Notes under the pieces: generated by a model
Told to the model about the DNA's origin: nothing
The model's input: the letters and a program-made list of their open reading frames with translations, nothing else
Database searches by the model: none
Source of the DNA: Paraburkholderia sp. BL10I2N1
Lineage (GTDB): Bacteria; Pseudomonadota; Gammaproteobacteria; Burkholderiales; Burkholderiaceae
Direction of reading: 5' to 3'
NCBI RefSeq assembly: GCF_004361815.1
Contig: NZ_SNWA01000001.1
Location: forward strand, 2,852,001 to 2,916,000
Length of the DNA: 64,000 nt
Shown here: piece after piece, positions 62,602 through 64,000 of the stretch
Numbering within the stretch: position 1 is the first letter of the stretch
Layout of the letters: every line of letters begins with the position of its first letter
Program-made: the position numbers and the translations under genes

Positions 62602-63870
62602 ATGAACGCAGTGACGGACAAAGGACTCGACGTGTCGATCAAGGTGAACGGTCAACGTCTGTGGGACAGCCTGATGACGATGGCGAAGATCGGCGCGACG
62701 CCGAAGGGTGGTGTGTGCCGGCTTGCCTTGACCGATCTCGACCGGGAAGGGCGTGACCTGATCGTGAGCTGGGCGAAGGAAGCAGGGTGCACGGTCAGCA
62801 TCGATCAGATGGGCAATGTGTTCATGCGCCGCGCAGGCCGCAATGCGGCGGCGTTACCGGTGATGACCGGCTCGCACGCCGATTCCCAGCCCACGGGTGG
62901 CCGGTTCGACGGCATCTACGGCGTGCTGGGCGGGCTCGAAGTGATCCGCAGCCTGAATGATCACGGGATTGAAACCGAGCACCCGGTGGAAGTTGTGATC
63001 TGGACCAACGAGGAGGGCTCACGTTTTGCTCCGGCGATGGTCGCCTCCGGTGTGTTCGCAGGTGTGTTTACCCTGGAATATGGTCTGTCGCGAAAGGACG
63101 TCGACGGCAAGACGATCGGCGAGGAGCTCAGGCGTATCGGCTACGCGGGCGATGTTCCATGCGGTGGACGACCGATTCACGCGGCGTTCGAACTGCACAT
63201 CGAACAGGGGCCGATTCTCGAAGCGGAGCACAAGACGATCGGGGTTGTGACCGATGCGCAGGGTCAGCGCTGGTATGAAATCGTGTTGACGGGACAGGAG
63301 GCGCATGCAGGGCCGACACCCATGCCGCGTCGGCGCGATGCGTTGCTCGGCGCATCGCGTGTGGTCGATCTCGTCAACCGCATCGGCCTGAATCACGCGC
63401 CGTTCGGCTGCGCGACCGTCGGCATGATGCAGGTGCATCCGAACTCACGCAACGTGATTCCGGGGCGCGTGTTCTTCACAGTCGACTTCCGTCATCCGGA
63501 CGATGCCGTGCTGAAGGAAATGGATGCGGAGTTGCGGGAGGGCGTCGCGTGCATTGCCGGCGAAATCGGTCTTGAAACGCAGCTCGAGCAGATCTTTTAT
63601 TACGCACCGGTCGCGTTTGACACGGCCTGCGTCGAGTCGGTCCGTGCGGCGGCTGTGCGCTTCGGCTACCCGAGCCGCGACATCGTGTCGGGCGCAGGTC
63701 ACGACGCCTGTTATCTGTCGCAGGTCGCGCCGACGTCGATGGTATTCGTGCCATGCGTCGACGGGATCAGTCATAACGAAATCGAGGATGCCACGATCGA
63801 ATGGATCGAGGCGGGCGCTAATGTCTTGCTGCACGCGATGCTCGAGCGAGCGTGCGAGCCTGCTTCATAG
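62602..63870 (+). CDS. N-carbamoyl amino acid/beta-ureidopropionase-type amidohydrolase (M20)
   Basis: The 422-aa metalloenzyme has M20-family metal ligands in GSHADSQPTGGRFDG (His and Asp), WTNEEGSRF (Glu pair), FELHIEQGP (His) and GISHNEIED (His). Members hydrolyse N-carbamoyl amino acids, beta-ureidopropionate or allantoate. With the RutR-like regulator, a beta-ureidopropionase role in reductive pyrimidine breakdown is favoured, but the substrate is not fixed by sequence. GAGGAGAG precedes ATG 62602. Confidence 0.87.
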   Translation: MNAVTDKGLDVSIKVNGQRLWDSLMTMAKIGATPKGGVCRLALTDLDREGRDLIVSWAKEAGCTVSIDQMGNVFMRRAGRNAAALPVMTGSHADSQPTGGRFDGIYGVLGGLEVIRSLNDHGIETEHPVEVVIWTNEEGSRFAPAMVASGVFAGVFTLEYGLSRKDVDGKTIGEELRRIGYAGDVPCGGRPIHAAFELHIEQGPILEAEHKTIGVVTDAQGQRWYEIVLTGQEAHAGPTPMPRRRDALLGASRVVDLVNRIGLNHAPFGCATVGMMQVHPNSRNVIPGRVFFTVDFRHPDDAVLKEMDAELREGVACIAGEIGLETQLEQIFYYAPVAFDTACVESVRAAAVRFGYPSRDIVSGAGHDACYLSQVAPTSMVFVPCVDGISHNEIEDATIEWIEAGANVLLHAMLERACEPAS

Positions 63871-63987
63871 CCCCGGCATTCTGCGTTAAACGCTCTTCTG
63901 CAAGCTTTGTTGGACCCGCTGCTCCGGCTTCGCGACAGGCGATGCCGGCTGGATTCGTGCTGTCTCTCTTCTCGTGAAGGAACGCGC

Positions 63988-64000
63988 ATGGCTACGAAAG
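63988..64000 (+). CDS. Start of next gene, cut by window edge
   Basis: ATG 63988 with GAAGGA seven bases upstream starts a frame reading Met-Ala-Thr-Lys before the window ends. Too short to identify; position suggests a partner of the hydrolase. Confidence 0.4.

Overview
The window looks like a chromosome or megaplasmid segment of a high-GC betaproteobacterium of the Burkholderiales, most like Paraburkholderia (for example P. xenovorans). The reasons are the form IC RuBisCO operon, the double-length UvrA with a CTGT-N8-ACAG LexA box, the AcvB-MprF pair and the protein-level character of the whole methanopterin gene set. No rRNA, tRNA, CRISPR array, prophage or insertion sequence was seen.

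Positions 1-38640 form one large C1 island. Methanol is oxidised by a lanthanide-type XoxF with its cytochrome XoxG and periplasmic partner XoxJ. Formaldehyde is captured and oxidised by Fae, MtdB, Mch and the Fhc complex (fhcA/fhcB at the left edge). The cofactors for this route are made by genes scattered through the island: MfnB, MfnE-, MfnF- and MfnD-like enzymes for methylofuran, and MptG, a FolB-like aldolase, a dihydropteroate-synthase-like protein, DmrB, several ATP-grasp ligases and a carbinolamine-dehydratase-like protein for tetrahydromethanopterin. A compact cbbLSXFPAE operon (8968-15963) sits inside this set, so the CO2 released by formate oxidation can be fixed by the Calvin cycle. 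The CbbR-type regulator is encoded 24 kb away, inside the xox gene run. A 24-codon pqqA, without pqqBCDE, lies between the methylofuran genes and cbbL.

Positions 38745-54106 hold more ordinary genes: an EamA exporter with a divergent LysR regulator, a low-GC hicAB toxin-antitoxin module with clear operators, an SOS-controlled uvrA encoding four ATPase domains, the acvB-mprF lipid-lysylation pair, a host-attachment-type protein and a MocR regulator.

Positions 54483-61484 are a complete Nit1C cluster (nitrilase, radical SAM, GNAT, AIR-synthase-like, glycosyltransferase, two small conserved proteins and a flavin oxidoreductase). This cluster has been genetically linked to growth on cyanide as nitrogen source, but its chemistry is unresolved. 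Its upstream region carries a sigma-54 type -24/-12 element with two NtrC-like sites 33 bp apart. The right edge holds a TetR/RutR-like regulator, a nested-palindrome operator and an M20-type N-carbamoyl amidohydrolase, probably the start of a pyrimidine or carbamoyl-amino-acid catabolic locus.

Sigma-54 type elements sharing the core GGCATG-N4-(T/A)TGC precede fhcB, pqqA, xoxF and nitB. A sigma-54 activator gene is located in the dmrB operon, and a TGACACA/TGTTTCA-like motif recurs upstream of fhcB, xoxF and in the pqqA-cbbL gap. From this I infer an alcohol- or C1-responsive sigma-54 regulon; it has not been demonstrated.
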